Assembly (NCBI GenBank): GCA_037190845.1
Contig: JBBCJI010000018.1
Span: 62,001-126,000 of the forward strand
Direction: 5' to 3'
Source of the DNA: JBEBVQ01 sp037190845
GTDB lineage: Bacteria; Bacteroidota; Bacteroidia; Chitinophagales; Chitinophagaceae
DNA length: 64,000 bases
The notes beneath the pieces were generated by a model. That model had not been told where the DNA came from. It did no database searches and saw nothing but the letters and a program-made list of their open reading frames with translations. The position numbers and the translations under genes are program-made. Position 1 is the first letter of the stretch. The number at the start of each line of letters is the position of its first letter. This document shows positions 1-8,790 of the stretch, in pieces.

Positions 1-771
1 TGGGTACAAGCTTCAGATAAATGCTCATTCCGGATAGACAGCTTTACCGTCCGGGACATAGATTTTGACTTTTCCCTGGGAGCAGATACAGTTATTTGTG
101 ACAAAACACCACTGCGCCTGGCAGCTACCGTACCCGGCGCCTCATACTTATGGCAGGACGGCAGCACAGAATCCGCATACACGATACACACATCCGGCAG
201 CTACCGGGTACAGGTAACCCGCAACGGCTGTATGCTGTCAGATACAATACAGGTACGCTATGCCGATGTACGCCAACACCTCGGAGATGATATAATGGTA
301 TGCAAAAACGAACCGGTACAGATCACATTGCAGGCAAACGTCCCGCCCGGCGCCACTGCTTTGTGGAACGACGGCACGGAAGGCCCTGTTGCTTATGTGG
401 CGGACAGCGGCACTTACTGGGTAATGGTCAGCGATCCACCCTGTACCGGAAGTGATACGATTATCATCCGGCAGGAATTCTGTTCCTGCCGGATCAGCAT
501 ACCGGATGCATTTACGCCCAACGGCGATGGTAAAAACGACTATTTCCGCCCGCTTATAGAACCCGGCTGTCCGGTACAGGATTATCGCCTGAATATTTAT
601 AACCGCTACGGTCAGAGGATATATACTACCAATGATCCCACATCTGGTTGGGACGGTATCTACAACGGAAGTCCGGCAACGGTAGGCGTATACATGTACG
701 ACCTGAGATTTACGGGAGGAACAAAAAACAACGAATACTATAAGAAAGGAGACCTGACAGTAATCCGCTGA
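1..771 (+). CDS. T9SS-secreted protein, C-terminal part (gliding-motility-type C-terminal domain); 5' truncated
   Basis: The reading frame is open from base 1, so the true start lies upstream of the window. The visible 256 codons hold two Ig-like/PKD-like units of about 60 residues (codons about 21-80 and 94-153), each with a W-x-D-G-[ST] core and a Y-[RW]-V-x-V strand. They are followed by a C-terminal domain of the CHU_C/gliding-motility type with the diagnostic FTPNGDGKND motif near codon 171 and a GWDG turn. In Bacteroidota this domain is a type B sorting signal that routes proteins through the type IX secretion system to the surface or medium. The protein is therefore probably a large extracellular adhesin-like product. 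Its stop overlaps the next start codon (TGATG), suggesting translational coupling. The family call is firm; the specific function is unknown. Confidence 0.9.
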   Translation, partial: WVQASDKCSFRIDSFTVRDIDFDFSLGADTVICDKTPLRLAATVPGASYLWQDGSTESAYTIHTSGSYRVQVTRNGCMLSDTIQVRYADVRQHLGDDIMVCKNEPVQITLQANVPPGATALWNDGTEGPVAYVADSGTYWVMVSDPPCTGSDTIIIRQEFCSCRISIPDAFTPNGDGKNDYFRPLIEPGCPVQDYRLNIYNRYGQRIYTTNDPTSGWDGIYNGSPATVGVYMYDLRFTGGTKNNEYYKKGDLTVIR

Positions 772-1133
772 TGAAGTCAAGGAATTGCATGATTATGAAA
801 ATCCTCAGCCAATCCTGCTATTACGTCTATATTGTCACAGATGATGATAAGAGTCACCTGTATACCGGTGTTACCAGCAACCTGTTATCCCGGCTGCAGC
901 AACATGAGCGGGAAGCACGGAAGCATCGCCTGCAGGATGCCGGTCAGTTTCTCGTATACTGTGAACAATACTCCGACATGCTCCAGGCCATTGCCAGGGA
1001 GAAAGAGATCAAGCGTTGGTCCCGGAAAAAAAAGGTGGGGCTGATCAATAAATCAAATCCCGGTTGGCAGTTTATGAACGAAGCGGTATATACATCTTCC
1101 GGCAGTCTCCATACTACGCAAACCCCGACATAG
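771..1133 (+). CDS. GIY-YIG nuclease domain protein (UPF0213-like)
   Basis: A 120-residue protein with a single GIY-YIG fold. The YVYIV strand lies at residues 18-22 and LYTGVTSNLLSRL follows at about 30-42, where YTG stands in for YIG and the conserved Arg is present. The EKEIKRW segment carries the catalytic-type Glu. This matches the small UPF0213/YhbQ-like family, whose members are presumed DNA endonucleases of unknown biological role. The first ATG overlaps the stop of the upstream gene. Internal Met codons at 789 and 795 are equally plausible starts because the conserved domain begins only near residue 17. The C-terminal 25 residues are low in conservation features. Confidence 0.85.
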   Translation: MKSRNCMIMKILSQSCYYVYIVTDDDKSHLYTGVTSNLLSRLQQHEREARKHRLQDAGQFLVYCEQYSDMLQAIAREKEIKRWSRKKKVGLINKSNPGWQFMNEAVYTSSGSLHTTQTPT

Positions 1134-1145
1134 CAAACTACAGGA

Positions 1146-1853
1146 TCATTTCCTCACCGTAAACTTTACAATATTCGACCGGTTTTGCTGGAAGATAAGT
1201 TGCAGGGTATAATCACCGGGTGGAAGCTTTCCGTTCTTGCAAACCTTTTCGTTCAATACAACCATATCCGCCACTGAGAACTGCTTCATCATCCACTCAT
1301 ATGGCTTCAGCACGTACTGATGCCGACGCATGGTCACAGAATCGGCGGCGCCGACCTTATACCTCGGTTTCCCTTCCTGACTAAGTACATTACCATGCTG
1401 CTCACTGATGATACGGCACGAAGCGCCCCACAATGTAAAGCCCGGCGCTGAAGGGCGGTCAAAAAGAAATTTCTGTGAACGGGAAGATTTGTTGTTGAAC
1501 GTTACAAATATTTTCAGTTCGCGTATATCCCGCACCACATTATTGACCATCTTTACCTGTATGGAAAGGACAGGATTGTGATATGGGAGATTATGATAAA
1601 CAACAGCGCCCTGACCGTCCATAAGCGGTAATACCTGCCGGGATTCCGGGGGGAGGAGCGGGACATACGTTCCTGTATCTTTAATATTCAGAATTGTATC
1701 CCTCGTTTGTTTTCTGTCATTCACTACGATCACCATACGCGTCAGCGAGTCAACGGTTGTCACAGTAGTATTAGACGCACGTCTCCTCGTTTGCGCAGCA
1801 ACTTCCGGTATGTTTGCTGTCACAAGCAGCAGCATTACAAGCAACCTGATCAT
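1146..1853 (-). CDS. Exported protein of unknown function
   Basis: A 235-residue protein when started at the ATG at 1853. That start gives a clean signal peptide (MIRLLVMLLLVTANIPEVAAQ). The frame also extends to an ATG at 1898, but those extra codons (MAEPVEAI) are part of a REP-like palindrome, so the longer start is unlikely. The mature protein has a Ser/Thr/Arg-rich start, then beta-rich sequence with a pattern resembling envelope proteins of Bacteroidota. I do not recognise a family. It probably lies downstream of trxB on the same strand, but the palindrome between them could separate or terminate transcription. Confidence 0.65.
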   Translation of the reverse strand: MIRLLVMLLLVTANIPEVAAQTRRRASNTTVTTVDSLTRMVIVVNDRKQTRDTILNIKDTGTYVPLLPPESRQVLPLMDGQGAVVYHNLPYHNPVLSIQVKMVNNVVRDIRELKIFVTFNNKSSRSQKFLFDRPSAPGFTLWGASCRIISEQHGNVLSQEGKPRYKVGAADSVTMRRHQYVLKPYEWMMKQFSVADMVVLNEKVCKNGKLPPGDYTLQLIFQQNRSNIVKFTVRK

Positions 1854-1875
1854 GATGATTTGAGTGTAGTGTATA

Positions 1876-1936
1876 ATGGCTTCGACAGGCTCAGCCACCG
1901 TCTTTTAATGTCAGTGGTTGAGCCTGCCGAAGTCAT
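1876..1936. repeat. REP-like palindrome, copy 1
   Basis: An imperfect inverted repeat with arms at 1876-1898 and 1914-1936, each containing the TTCGACAGGCTCAGCCAC-type core. It sits between the trxB stop and the next minus-strand gene. The loop region (ACCGTCTTTTAATGTC, 1897-1912) is identical in a second copy near 55946. Such CTTCGACAAGCTCAG palindromes are scattered through many Bacteroidota genomes and behave like REP elements. Confidence 0.75.
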
Positions 1937-1938
1937 CA

Positions 1939-2886
1939 TTACCCGTGTTCCAGGCTGCCCAGATACCTTTCCGCGTCCAGGGCGGCCATACACCCACTGC
2001 CTGCGGCAGTGACCGCCTGACGGTATATCTTGTCCTGCACATCACCACAGGCAAAGACACCTTCAATATTAGTTTTGGAAGAACCCGGTTGTGTGATGAG
2101 ATATCCCTGCTCATCCATATCCAGCCAACCTTTGAATAATTTCGAATTAGGCTCATGCCCGATAGCAACAAAAAAAGCGCTGACAGGTATTTCCGTTTTT
2201 TCGCCGGTCTGGTTATTACGTATACGTACTCCATCCACTTTGTGCTCCCCCGTTACTTCCTCTGTATCAGAATTCCAGTAGATTTTAATATTAGATGTTT
2301 TGAGCACCCGGCTCTGCATGACCTTACTGGCACGCATTTCATCCCGGCGGACGATCATGTGTACCGTACTGCAGAGCTTGGAGAGATATAGCGCTTCTTC
2401 GCAGGCCGTATCGCCCGCTCCCACGATAGCGACTTCCTTACCTTTAAAGAAGAAACCGTCGCATACGGCACAAGCAGAAACGCCATGCCCGTTCAAACGC
2501 TGTTCAGATTCAATATCAAGCCATTTAGCCGAAGCGCCGGTGGCGATAATGACACTATCAGCCTCGATCCATTTTTCTTCATCAATCTCAACTTTGTAGG
2601 GACGATTGAGGAAATCAACTTTGGTGGCCAGCCCCCAGCGTACATCGGTACCCATACGTTGGGCCTGTTTTTCAAAATCTATCATCATCTGCGGCCCCAT
2701 GATGCCGTCCGGATAACCGGGATAATTCTCCACATCGGTAGTAATAGTCAGTTGTCCGCCTGGTTGCAGCCCCTGATATAATACAGGTTTCAGATTGGCG
2801 CGCGCCGCATATATTGCAGCGGTATAGCCCGCCGGGCCGGAGCCGATGATCAGGCAGTGTACTTTTTCGTTTTCTGATTCAGCCAT
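1939..2886 (-). CDS. trxB: Thioredoxin-disulfide reductase
   Basis: A 315-residue flavoprotein that transfers electrons from NADPH through FAD to thioredoxin in the cytoplasm. The FAD-binding GSGPAG motif is at residues 15-20. The redox-active CAVC pair is Cys139/Cys142, followed by Asp143, and the NADPH-binding GAGDTA starts at 156. The C-terminal FAD-binding GVFACGDVQD motif is intact. Length is normal for low-molecular-weight bacterial TrxB. The start ATG is preceded by a 360-base gene-free stretch, so it is likely the first gene of its transcript. All key residues are present and the identification is secure. Confidence 0.97.
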   Translation of the reverse strand: MAESENEKVHCLIIGSGPAGYTAAIYAARANLKPVLYQGLQPGGQLTITTDVENYPGYPDGIMGPQMMIDFEKQAQRMGTDVRWGLATKVDFLNRPYKVEIDEEKWIEADSVIIATGASAKWLDIESEQRLNGHGVSACAVCDGFFFKGKEVAIVGAGDTACEEALYLSKLCSTVHMIVRRDEMRASKVMQSRVLKTSNIKIYWNSDTEEVTGEHKVDGVRIRNNQTGEKTEIPVSAFFVAIGHEPNSKLFKGWLDMDEQGYLITQPGSSKTNIEGVFACGDVQDKIYRQAVTAAGSGCMAALDAERYLGSLEHG

Positions 2887-3250
2887 ATGTAGTTTATGTT
2901 CAGTGGGTAAAAATGCAAAAGAATTGGGGTTAGAACAAGTATTTATTCCTCATATACGGAGATAGCAGGCAGCAACGGCTATACAACGACGGTATACATA
3001 ACAGATTGCCGCTTTATGAAATACTGCGCCGACGTATTTAATACAAACTTAAAGAAGATAAAAATTACAATGCGAATGCAGTTGTCATAATCAGGTTATC
3101 TTAAGCAGTTGTTTTGACATATACTTTGCAATATGATTTCTGCCATATAAAGTATAGTTCAAATTTATTTTCATTTTTCAAGATATAAGTATGATATTTG
3201 CTGTGATAATCCATCGTTGTTTGTAACGATTATTTACCTTTGCTTCTACA
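2887..3250. other. Divergent intergenic region between trxB and the WecA-like gene
   Basis: 364 bases without a credible ORF. It must hold the divergent promoters of both flanking genes. The only recognisable element is a TACCTTTG box directly before the plus-strand gene, listed separately. No hairpin, repeat or RNA gene was seen. Confidence 0.6.
3235..3242 (+). promoter_or_regulatory. Possible -7 box (TACCTTTG) of the WecA-like gene
   Basis: Matches the Bacteroidota TAnnTTTG consensus exactly and lies 8 bases before the ATG at 3251. If used, it would give a leaderless or almost leaderless mRNA. No well-spaced -33 TTTG is visible, so support is modest. Confidence 0.35.
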
Positions 3251-4483
3251 ATGGATATTCTAACCCCCTCTCCAGCATTCTTGTTATGTGTATCCGCAGG
3301 TATACTTTCCTTTTTTTTGAGTATCATATCCATACCAAGGGTCATATATATAGCAAAAAGGAAGAGACTGTTTGACATTCCGGATAACCGGCGAAAAGTC
3401 CATACACATATCATTCCCCGACTCGGAGGCATTGCTATTTTTTTTGCCTTTATGATTAGCACAGCGCTTTTCATCAATCCTGAAACATTCACACAATGGA
3501 ATTATTACAGCGCTGCGGCAATGATCCTGTTTATCATCGGCGTCAAAGATGATCTCATTGGTCTACCCCCGCTCAAAAAGTTCCTGGCCCAGATTCTTGC
3601 TGCGGGAATTATTGTTTATCTGGGAGACATCCGGCTCACTTCCCTGCATGGCTTCATAGGGATCTATGAATTACCTTATTTATTAAGCATTCTCTTCTCT
3701 ATAACCGGTTGCGTGTTTATTACAAACGCATTCAACCTGATTGACGGCATTGATGGTCTGGCCGGATCCATAGGTGTTTTATCTTCCTGCTTATTTGGTG
3801 TCTTACTCTTTCTGGCTGGAAATTTCAGTGGTGCTGTAATGGCCTTCAGCCTGATGGGAGCTATTGCCGGCTTTCTCCGCTACAACATCTCGCCCGCCCG
3901 GATATTTATGGGAGATACGGGTGCGATGCTGATCGGCTTCCCTATTGCCGTTATTGCAATCCTGTTTGTCCGCTCTTTTGACCAGGCTACCACCACATCT
4001 ATTACCGCTTTGATTTATAGCTCCCAAAGCGCATTACTGATTACTCTTTCCATACTGTTTATACCGGTATTTGATACACTCCGGGTGTTTACAACACGCC
4101 TGATAAAAGGGCATTCTCCTTTTCGTGCCGATCGCACACATCTGCATCATTACCTGCTTGACCTGGGCTTTTCACATAAGCGTACTGTTCTGGTGTTGCT
4201 ATCTGCCAATATGCTGATCATCGCAGTCTCACTAATGGTACAGCATTATAACCTGAACCTGGGAGTAGCAGCACTATTTTTCGTAGCATTCGGATTATTT
4301 ACTATTATGTATCTGCTGCGTCGCAGACTGTATGCAATACAACATAAAGAAGCTGCTAACGCCGCATACACAAAAGCTGTTGCTCAGCTGAATAAAAATG
4401 AGCAGCCAGCTCCGGCATTAAACGGGAACATTACTGTAAAAGGGAAAAAGATAACATTGGAGCAGTTGAAAGTTGAAGATTAA
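3251..4483 (+). CDS. Undecaprenyl-phosphate sugar-1-phosphate transferase (WecA/MraY family)
   Basis: A 410-residue polytopic inner-membrane protein of the polyprenyl-phosphate N-acetylhexosamine-1-phosphate transferase family. It transfers a sugar-1-phosphate, commonly GlcNAc-1-P, from a UDP-sugar to undecaprenyl phosphate, starting O-antigen, capsule or teichoic-type glycans. Visible motifs are the Asp pair KDD (100-101), NAFNLIDGIDGL (159-170) with catalytic-type Asp165/168, FMGDTGA (219-225), and the cytoplasmic HSPFRADRTHLHH loop typical of the WecA rather than the MraY branch. About ten hydrophobic segments are apparent. The C-terminal tail of some 50 residues is hydrophilic. The exact substrate cannot be read from the sequence. 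Confidence 0.93.
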   Translation: MDILTPSPAFLLCVSAGILSFFLSIISIPRVIYIAKRKRLFDIPDNRRKVHTHIIPRLGGIAIFFAFMISTALFINPETFTQWNYYSAAAMILFIIGVKDDLIGLPPLKKFLAQILAAGIIVYLGDIRLTSLHGFIGIYELPYLLSILFSITGCVFITNAFNLIDGIDGLAGSIGVLSSCLFGVLLFLAGNFSGAVMAFSLMGAIAGFLRYNISPARIFMGDTGAMLIGFPIAVIAILFVRSFDQATTTSITALIYSSQSALLITLSILFIPVFDTLRVFTTRLIKGHSPFRADRTHLHHYLLDLGFSHKRTVLVLLSANMLIIAVSLMVQHYNLNLGVAALFFVAFGLFTIMYLLRRRLYAIQHKEAANAAYTKAVAQLNKNEQPAPALNGNITVKGKKITLEQLKVED

Positions 4484-4507
4484 AAACAGATCTGTTCAAT
4501 TTTCAAC
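4465..4507. terminator. Palindrome shared by two convergent gene ends
   Basis: GTTGAAAGTTGAA (4465-4477) and TTCAATTTTCAAC (4495-4507) form a near-perfect inverted repeat with a 17-base loop. Each arm contains two tandem copies of a TTGAA-type unit. The arms encode the last codons of the flanking convergent genes, so the element is both coding and a likely bidirectional terminator. Confidence 0.55.
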
Positions 4508-5770
4508 CACACAAGTCCCACTCTGGTAGCGGCAAAGATATAAATGCCGGTTTTCATGGTACAGTAAAGCATTATTTTCATCCCGTGCAGGGTGGATGTC
4601 ATACTTGGTGAAAGTGGCCGTGTTATAATCATTCATCTGGGCATTGAAGATTGTTCCAAATCTGCTAAGCAGGCCGGCGTACCATAAAAAGGTCTCGTAT
4701 CCCCTGAATACCCATTCGTTGGGTGTTCCTCCGTATATTTTGCTATAACGTTCAGACAATGCCTGCCCCGAAGCCGTAGTGTGGTCAAAGTAGAACGGCG
4801 TCGTAAAGCTGAAAGCTATGTTGCCGAGTTGTTCTGTTCTTTTGAGAAACGGGCGGCTGTTCCATGACGGCATTCCGAAAATTTCAAAGCGGTATCCCGA
4901 ACAAACTTCGTTCAGTTGTTCAAGTAACGCCCCTGCATAATCCGTATCCAATACCGGCATGATAATGACATTGGTCTCTGTGCTGTCAAACAACTGCCGG
5001 AGCTTTGCAGGAGCCGGTAATTTATCACAATCAATTATCCCGTATTTTTTCTCTTCATCCCCGGAGATCAGACGATAAGCCGTTTCATCTACCGCAACCG
5101 TACTACGCCGGTAAAGGAACAACTGATTCCTTGGAAATTTCTTCCTTGCAGCCGTACGAACCTTGTCACAGTGCGTATAGAGCGTCGGCTGCAACAGCGT
5201 AAAATAAGGATTGTTAGTTACTCCCCCATCAGACGGAGAAAGCACAGAGATGAAATTAATTTGCTTCTGCTGAGCAAAATTTGCCAGCGATGCCACATCC
5301 GATGATGGGACAATGCCAATCAAAAGATCCGATGATGCAAGTGTTTTATCCCGGATCAGTTGTGCAACAGAAGTACGGGGCCCGGTAATATCATGGACGT
5401 ACACATCAATCTTATGCCTGGACGCATCAATGGTATCTGCTGCCAGCTTCAGCCCTTCGTAGAAGGAAATACCGGCAAGCGCTTTTACCGGAACTTTATT
5501 GCGGAATATAGTTGTCTTCCCCTTTACCAGCTCATCCATATACAAAGGCGCCAGCACATCTACGCGGTAGCGTTCTTTCTTTACAGTAGACGGATAATCT
5601 ATAGTGTGACTCTTTGTGCTTTTTGTTACAGGAGTTACCGTTCCGGCTTTTTTATCGGATTTCTTTTTTTCCCTTTGAAACAGCTTCTGAAATATCTGCC
5701 CCGAAGCATCTCCGGGCATCCCTGGCAGGAACAACAACAACAGGCAGGTAAATACCAAAAAGCGTTTCAT
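4496..5770 (-). CDS. Periplasmic-binding-protein type I-fold exported protein
   Basis: A 424-residue protein with an N-terminal signal peptide (about residues 1-24) and a Lys-rich linker (about 33-60). The rest resembles the type I periplasmic binding fold used by amino-acid ABC-transporter receptors: VDVLAPLY, then an ISFYEGLKLAAD helix, then alternating strands and helices with LIGIVPSSD and FISVLSPSD. In Bacteroidota such proteins often stand alone or carry LysM domains and have no transporter partner; here no permease genes adjoin. It is probably a periplasmic or envelope sensor or scaffold rather than a transport receptor. The ligand is unknown. It converges with the WecA-like gene and lies 34 bases downstream of guaA on the same strand. 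Confidence 0.75.
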   Translation of the reverse strand: MKRFLVFTCLLLLFLPGMPGDASGQIFQKLFQREKKKSDKKAGTVTPVTKSTKSHTIDYPSTVKKERYRVDVLAPLYMDELVKGKTTIFRNKVPVKALAGISFYEGLKLAADTIDASRHKIDVYVHDITGPRTSVAQLIRDKTLASSDLLIGIVPSSDVASLANFAQQKQINFISVLSPSDGGVTNNPYFTLLQPTLYTHCDKVRTAARKKFPRNQLFLYRRSTVAVDETAYRLISGDEEKKYGIIDCDKLPAPAKLRQLFDSTETNVIIMPVLDTDYAGALLEQLNEVCSGYRFEIFGMPSWNSRPFLKRTEQLGNIAFSFTTPFYFDHTTASGQALSERYSKIYGGTPNEWVFRGYETFLWYAGLLSRFGTIFNAQMNDYNTATFTKYDIHPARDENNALLYHENRHLYLCRYQSGTCVVEN

Positions 5771-5804
5771 ACTGCATACCGTTTAAAATTCCGTACATTC
5801 CTCA

Positions 5805-7343
5805 CTATTCCCATTCGATCGTAGCGGGCGGCTTTGAGCTGATGTCATACACCACACGGTTGATACCGCGTACCCGGTTGATGATATCATTGGATATCCT
5901 GCCCAGCAATTCGTAAGGCAAATGCGCCCAATCAGCCGTCATCCCATCCACCGACGTCACAGCCCGGAGCGCCACTGTATATTCATATGTACGCTCATCC
6001 CCCATCACCCCTACGCTTTGTACCGGCAACAGGATTGCCCCTGCCTGCCATACCTGATCATACATGCCGCTGTCGCGAAGATGTTGGATATATATGGCAT
6101 CGGCCTCCTGCAGCATCTTTACTTTATCCTCCGATACCGCACCGAGAATGCGTATACCAAGCCCCGGGCCAGGGAAAGGATGACGTGCCAGGAAGATATT
6201 ATCAATACCCAGTTCACGCCCTACCCTACGCACTTCGTCTTTAAACAGGAAACGAAGCGGCTCCACCAGTTCCATCTGCATGATCTCGGGCAGACCACCT
6301 ACATTATGATGCGATTTGATAGTAACCGAAGGGCCGTGGACGGACACCGATTCGATCACATCCGGATAAATTGTACCCTGCCCCAGAAAATGGACACCCT
6401 GGATATGAGTAGCTTCTTCCTGAAATACATCAATAAACAGCCGCCCGATTATTTTTCTTTTCTGCTCCGGATCGGAAACGCCTTCCAGCGCTGTATAAAA
6501 ACGCTGCCTCGCGTCTATACCTTTTGTATTCAATCCCAGATGACGATAACCTTCCAGTACCTGCTCAAATTCATCTTTACGAAGCAGGCCGTTATCAACA
6601 AAAATACAATAGAGGTTCGCTCCAACAGCGCGGTGTATCAATGTTGCAGCCACCGTAGAATCGACCCCGCCACTGAGCGCCATGACCACCTTTCCGTTCC
6701 CTACCTGTTCTTTGATCCGTGCTACCGTATCCTGTATGAACATAGCGGGCGTCCAGTCCTGCCTGCAGCCACAGATATCCACCACAAAATTTTTCAGGAG
6801 TTGCTTTCCGTCGGTGCTGTGCGTTACCTCCGGATGGAATTGTATACCATACACCGGTTGTTCTGCAAAACTGTCTGCTGCTTTATAAGCTGCTACAGGT
6901 ATGCTTTCCGTACGGGCGATCACCCGGAATCCATCGGGTAATTCTTTAACCGAATCACTATGACTCATCCATACCTGGGAACCTTCGCTGATTGTGGCAA
7001 ACAACGGATCGCCGGTGAGCTGCTGCAGATGCGCACGACCATATTCCCGGTGCGTGGAGCTGCCCACCGTACCACCCGACTGGCTGGCCACCAACTGGGC
7101 GCCATAACAAATACCGAGTACGGGTAGTCGCCCGGCCATAGCCTGGATATCCGGCTTAGGCGCATGTTCATCATTAACCGAAAAAGGACTGCCGGAAAGG
7201 ATAATCCCTTTAAGGTCCGGCTCGTACTGCACCGGCCTGGTGCAGGGTTGTATTTCACAGTAAATGTTCAGTTCGCGTATACTGCGTGCAATAAGCTGGG
7301 TATATTGCGAGCCAAAGTCGAGAATCAGGATTTTATCGTTCAT
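5805..7343 (-). CDS. guaA: GMP synthase (glutamine-hydrolysing)
   Basis: A 512-residue two-domain enzyme that converts XMP to GMP with ATP and glutamine-derived ammonia. The N-terminal class I amidotransferase has nucleophile Cys79 (GICYGAQL) and His170/Glu172 (QFHPEV). The C-terminal synthetase has the PP-loop SGGVDS at 224-229, and the protein ends in the canonical IEWE. All catalytic residues are intact and the length is normal. A DUF3467 gene starts close upstream on the same strand and may be co-transcribed. Confidence 0.98.
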   Translation of the reverse strand: MNDKILILDFGSQYTQLIARSIRELNIYCEIQPCTRPVQYEPDLKGIILSGSPFSVNDEHAPKPDIQAMAGRLPVLGICYGAQLVASQSGGTVGSSTHREYGRAHLQQLTGDPLFATISEGSQVWMSHSDSVKELPDGFRVIARTESIPVAAYKAADSFAEQPVYGIQFHPEVTHSTDGKQLLKNFVVDICGCRQDWTPAMFIQDTVARIKEQVGNGKVVMALSGGVDSTVAATLIHRAVGANLYCIFVDNGLLRKDEFEQVLEGYRHLGLNTKGIDARQRFYTALEGVSDPEQKRKIIGRLFIDVFQEEATHIQGVHFLGQGTIYPDVIESVSVHGPSVTIKSHHNVGGLPEIMQMELVEPLRFLFKDEVRRVGRELGIDNIFLARHPFPGPGLGIRILGAVSEDKVKMLQEADAIYIQHLRDSGMYDQVWQAGAILLPVQSVGVMGDERTYEYTVALRAVTSVDGMTADWAHLPYELLGRISNDIINRVRGINRVVYDISSKPPATIEWE

Positions 7344-7367
7344 TCAATTATCAGCGTAAAATATAAA

Positions 7368-7691
7368 CTATGCCTGCCCTGTTGTACCTCCGAATGTGAA
7401 GGGCATGGTTACGGCTTCCTGGTCTTTGATAGCGCCGTGCGTAGCTTCAAAGCGTTTTACATTGTCAATCAACGCCCGCATCAGGCGCTTGGCATGCTGC
7501 GGGGTCATTACAATCCGGGACTTGACCTTAGCTTTCGGCACATTGGGCATCACATTCACAAAATCAAGTACGAATTCGGCGAAAGAATGTGTAATAATCG
7601 CCAGGTTGGCATAAGTACCATCGGCCATTTCCTCTGACAGCTCTATGTTTAGCTGCTGTTCCTGTTGCTGTTCCTGTTGCATAAAGATCAC
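7368..7691 (-). CDS. DUF3467 family protein
   Basis: A small acidic cytoplasmic protein of 107 residues (104 if started at the ATG at 7682). It begins with a Gln/Glu-rich segment, followed by YANLAIITHSFAEFVLDFV and RIVMTPQHAKRLMRAL, the recognisable core of DUF3467. The family is common in Bacteroidota and has no established biochemical role. The gene is 24 bases upstream of guaA on the same strand, so co-transcription is likely. The start at 7682 fits the family better because residues 1-3 of the longer form look incidental. Confidence 0.88.
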   Translation of the reverse strand: MIFMQQEQQQEQQLNIELSEEMADGTYANLAIITHSFAEFVLDFVNVMPNVPKAKVKSRIVMTPQHAKRLMRALIDNVKRFEATHGAIKDQEAVTMPFTFGGTTGQA

Positions 7692-7782
7692 TTGTATCTG
7701 GCTGCGAAATTAGTGAAAAACCGGCTAAACTATATCGGGACGATATAGCTCATTTGATTATCTTGCACTGCCAAACCGGAAC

Positions 7783-8781
7783 ATGCAACCTATTCAGTCC
7801 CTTTTACCACTCCTGGAAACCCCGCGTAATATAGTTATTACAACACATTATAAACCGGACGGAGATGCCATCGGGAGCATACTGGCACTTTATCATTACC
7901 TGACCCTGAAGAACCACCGGGTTACACCGGTTGTACCAAGCGAAGTACCTGCATTCCTGACCTGGCTGCCCGGTACGGATGTGATCGTGAATTATGAATC
8001 GGCCTCTGCCCGTACACAGGCAGCACTTAAAGACGCTGATATCATTTTCTGCCTGGACTTTAACCAGTTTGGCCGGGTGCATAAGATGGAATCTTCTCTG
8101 GCAGAAGCCGGAGGAATCAAAGTGCTGATAGATCATCATATGTTCCCCGCGCCCGTATGGGATTATGGTGTCAGCGAACCGGAAAAAAGCAGTACCTGTG
8201 AGATGGTATATGACTTTATAAAGCAAAACGGCGATCTGAATCTTATTGATCCGGATATGGCCGCCTGCCTGTATACAGGGGTATTAACAGATACCGGCTC
8301 TTTCCGCTTTCCGGCTACTACGGCCAGTGTGCACGATATGGTTGCGGAACTTAAACGCCGGGGACTGGAACATACACATATTCACGAGGCTGTATATGAC
8401 TCCTGGTCGGTCAACAGGATGCGTTTTATCGGCTATATGCTGATTGAGCGTATGGAAATATTCCCCCAGTGGCAAGCCGGGCTGATCACGGTTTCCCGGA
8501 AAGATCTGCAGTTGTTTTCCCTGGGAGCAGGCGATACGGAAGGGCTGGTCAATTATCCTTTAAGCATTGCCGGCATACGCTTTGCCACGCTGATCACGGA
8601 ACGCGGCGACGAAATAAAGCTATCTTTCCGGAGTAAAGGAAATTTTGATGTAAATGCTTTTGCCAGGGAATATTTCAATGGCGGTGGACACTTTAATGCC
8701 TCCGGCGGCCGGTCATCCCAGAGTTTTTCTGAGACAATAACACAATTTAAGAAAATTTTGTCCGATATTCACCCCCGCTAA
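7783..8781 (+). CDS. nrnA: DHH/DHHA1 phosphoesterase (NrnA-like oligoribonuclease / pAp phosphatase)
   Basis: A 332-residue cytoplasmic DHH-superfamily enzyme. The metal-binding motifs are visible: THYKPDGDAIGS (His22, Asp26, Asp28), an LDFN strand near residue 90, the DHH signature in LIDHHM, and a later TGVLTDTGSFRF motif. A C-terminal DHHA1 domain ends with GGGHFNASGG. Family members degrade very short RNAs and/or dephosphorylate 3'-phosphoadenosine 5'-phosphate. The architecture matches NrnA rather than RecJ. It is followed after 9 bases by an FKBP lipoprotein gene and may share its transcript. Confidence 0.9.
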   Translation: MQPIQSLLPLLETPRNIVITTHYKPDGDAIGSILALYHYLTLKNHRVTPVVPSEVPAFLTWLPGTDVIVNYESASARTQAALKDADIIFCLDFNQFGRVHKMESSLAEAGGIKVLIDHHMFPAPVWDYGVSEPEKSSTCEMVYDFIKQNGDLNLIDPDMAACLYTGVLTDTGSFRFPATTASVHDMVAELKRRGLEHTHIHEAVYDSWSVNRMRFIGYMLIERMEIFPQWQAGLITVSRKDLQLFSLGAGDTEGLVNYPLSIAGIRFATLITERGDEIKLSFRSKGNFDVNAFAREYFNGGGHFNASGGRSSQSFSETITQFKKILSDIHPR

Positions 8782-8790
8782 TTAAAATAT

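Noticed and set aside
1854..1898. N-terminal extension (MAEPVEAI...) of the exported protein
   Set aside because: These codons are part of a REP-like palindrome and would mask a good signal peptide starting at 1853.
5922..6941. 339-residue open frame on the plus strand
   Set aside because: Antisense to guaA, rich in His/Cys/Arg-type shadow composition and without any domain.
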